A model generated the notes under the pieces. The model saw nothing but the letters and a program-made list of their open reading frames with translations, made no database searches and was not told where the DNA came from. A stretch of 64,000 bases of DNA from Streptomyces sp. CB02261. GTDB taxonomy: Bacteria > Actinomycetota > Actinomycetes > Streptomycetales > Streptomycetaceae. The stretch is from contig NZ_LIVX01000001.1 in NCBI RefSeq assembly GCF_001905665.1, positions 744,001 through 808,000 of the forward strand, written 5' to 3'. Positions within the stretch are counted from its first letter, which is position 1; each line of letters opens with the position of its first letter. Positions 63,758-64,000 of the stretch are shown one piece after another. The translations under genes and the position numbers were made by a program.

Positions 63758-64000
63758 TTACTTCGCAGCCGCGGGGATACCGGTGACCTTGATCGCCGTG
63801 TACTGCTGACGGTGACCCTGGCGACGGCGGTAGCCGGTCTTGTTCTTGTAGCGCAGGATGTCGATCTTGGCGCCCTTGTGGTGGTCCACGACCTCGGCCG
63901 TGACCTTGATGCCGGCCAGGACCCACGGGTCGCTGGTCACGGCGTCGCCGTCGACAACGAGCAGGGTCGAGAGCTCGACCGTGTCGCCAACCTTGGCAGT
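63758..64000 (-). CDS. rplU: 50S ribosomal protein L21, 5' end outside window
   Basis: The C-terminal 80 residues are present, from [15 protein letters not shown] to PAAAK and stop; the start lies past base 64000. [24 protein letters not shown] is the L21 signature. It is the first gene of rplU-rpmA(-obg). Confidence 0.97.
   Translation of the reverse strand, partial: TAKVGDTVELSTLLVVDGDAVTSDPWVLAGIKVTAEVVDHHKGAKIDILRYKNKTGYRRRQGHRQQYTAIKVTGIPAAAK

Overview
The window is a high-GC chromosomal core segment of a Streptomyces-type actinomycete. Three things show this: the strong GC bias at third codon positions, the frequent GTG starts, and a typical streptomycete gene order (phoH-ybeY, dnaJ-hrcA, hemW, lepA, rpsT/holA, comEC-comEA, leuS, rsfS-nadD, proA-proB, obg-rpmA-rplU). 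I see no insertion sequence, integrase, prophage, CRISPR array or rRNA operon. The ends cut a lipoprotein gene (left) and rplU (right).

Bases 1-21,041 hold a lipoprotein, an XRE regulator/MFS pair with a shared operator-like palindrome, the operon phoH-ybeY-CNNM transporter-mmcQ, a sugar kinase and a divergent MFS pump. A long minus-strand run follows: nitronate monooxygenase, rsmE, AAA+ ATPase, TPR membrane protein, HIT protein, rnz, purine deaminase. The heat-shock pair hrcA-dnaJ lies behind a CIRCE element and has a duplicated dnaJ tail. An MBL-fold hydrolase, a DUF3097 gene and hemW close the section.

Bases 21,123-37,800 hold an acyl-CoA ligase, lepA, rpsT, holA, an ArsR/MFS pair with a double palindromic operator, comEA-comEC, degV, a coiled-coil membrane protein and leuS. 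Upstream of leuS is a full attenuator: a probably leaderless 12-residue leader peptide with three consecutive Leu codons, then an intrinsic terminator.

Bases 37,900-51,100 hold two identical tRNA-Ala(GGC) genes flanking a GT87 enzyme, two very small cysteine-rich proteins and a second XRE regulator. The nadD - LCP/LytR_C protein - rsfS - histidine phosphatase operon follows, with the phosphatase apparently starting at CTG. Next come an M48 membrane protease, two membrane proteins sharing a VVFDE-x-FVRAA motif, proA and proB.

Bases 51,214-61,777 form a cell-envelope glycopolymer cluster between proB and obg, genes that are neighbours or close in many other actinobacteria. It encodes a GtrA-type flippase, a polyprenyl-phosphate-type GT2, a polytopic membrane protein, galE, a GT4, a 927-residue fusion of GT2 and TagF-like polyolphosphate transferase, and another GT2. 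With the LCP protein 8 kb away (the enzyme class that ligates such polymers to peptidoglycan), this is the most interesting system here. I infer a teichoic-acid-like or polydiglycosylphosphate-like wall polymer. The window closes with obg, rpmA and rplU.
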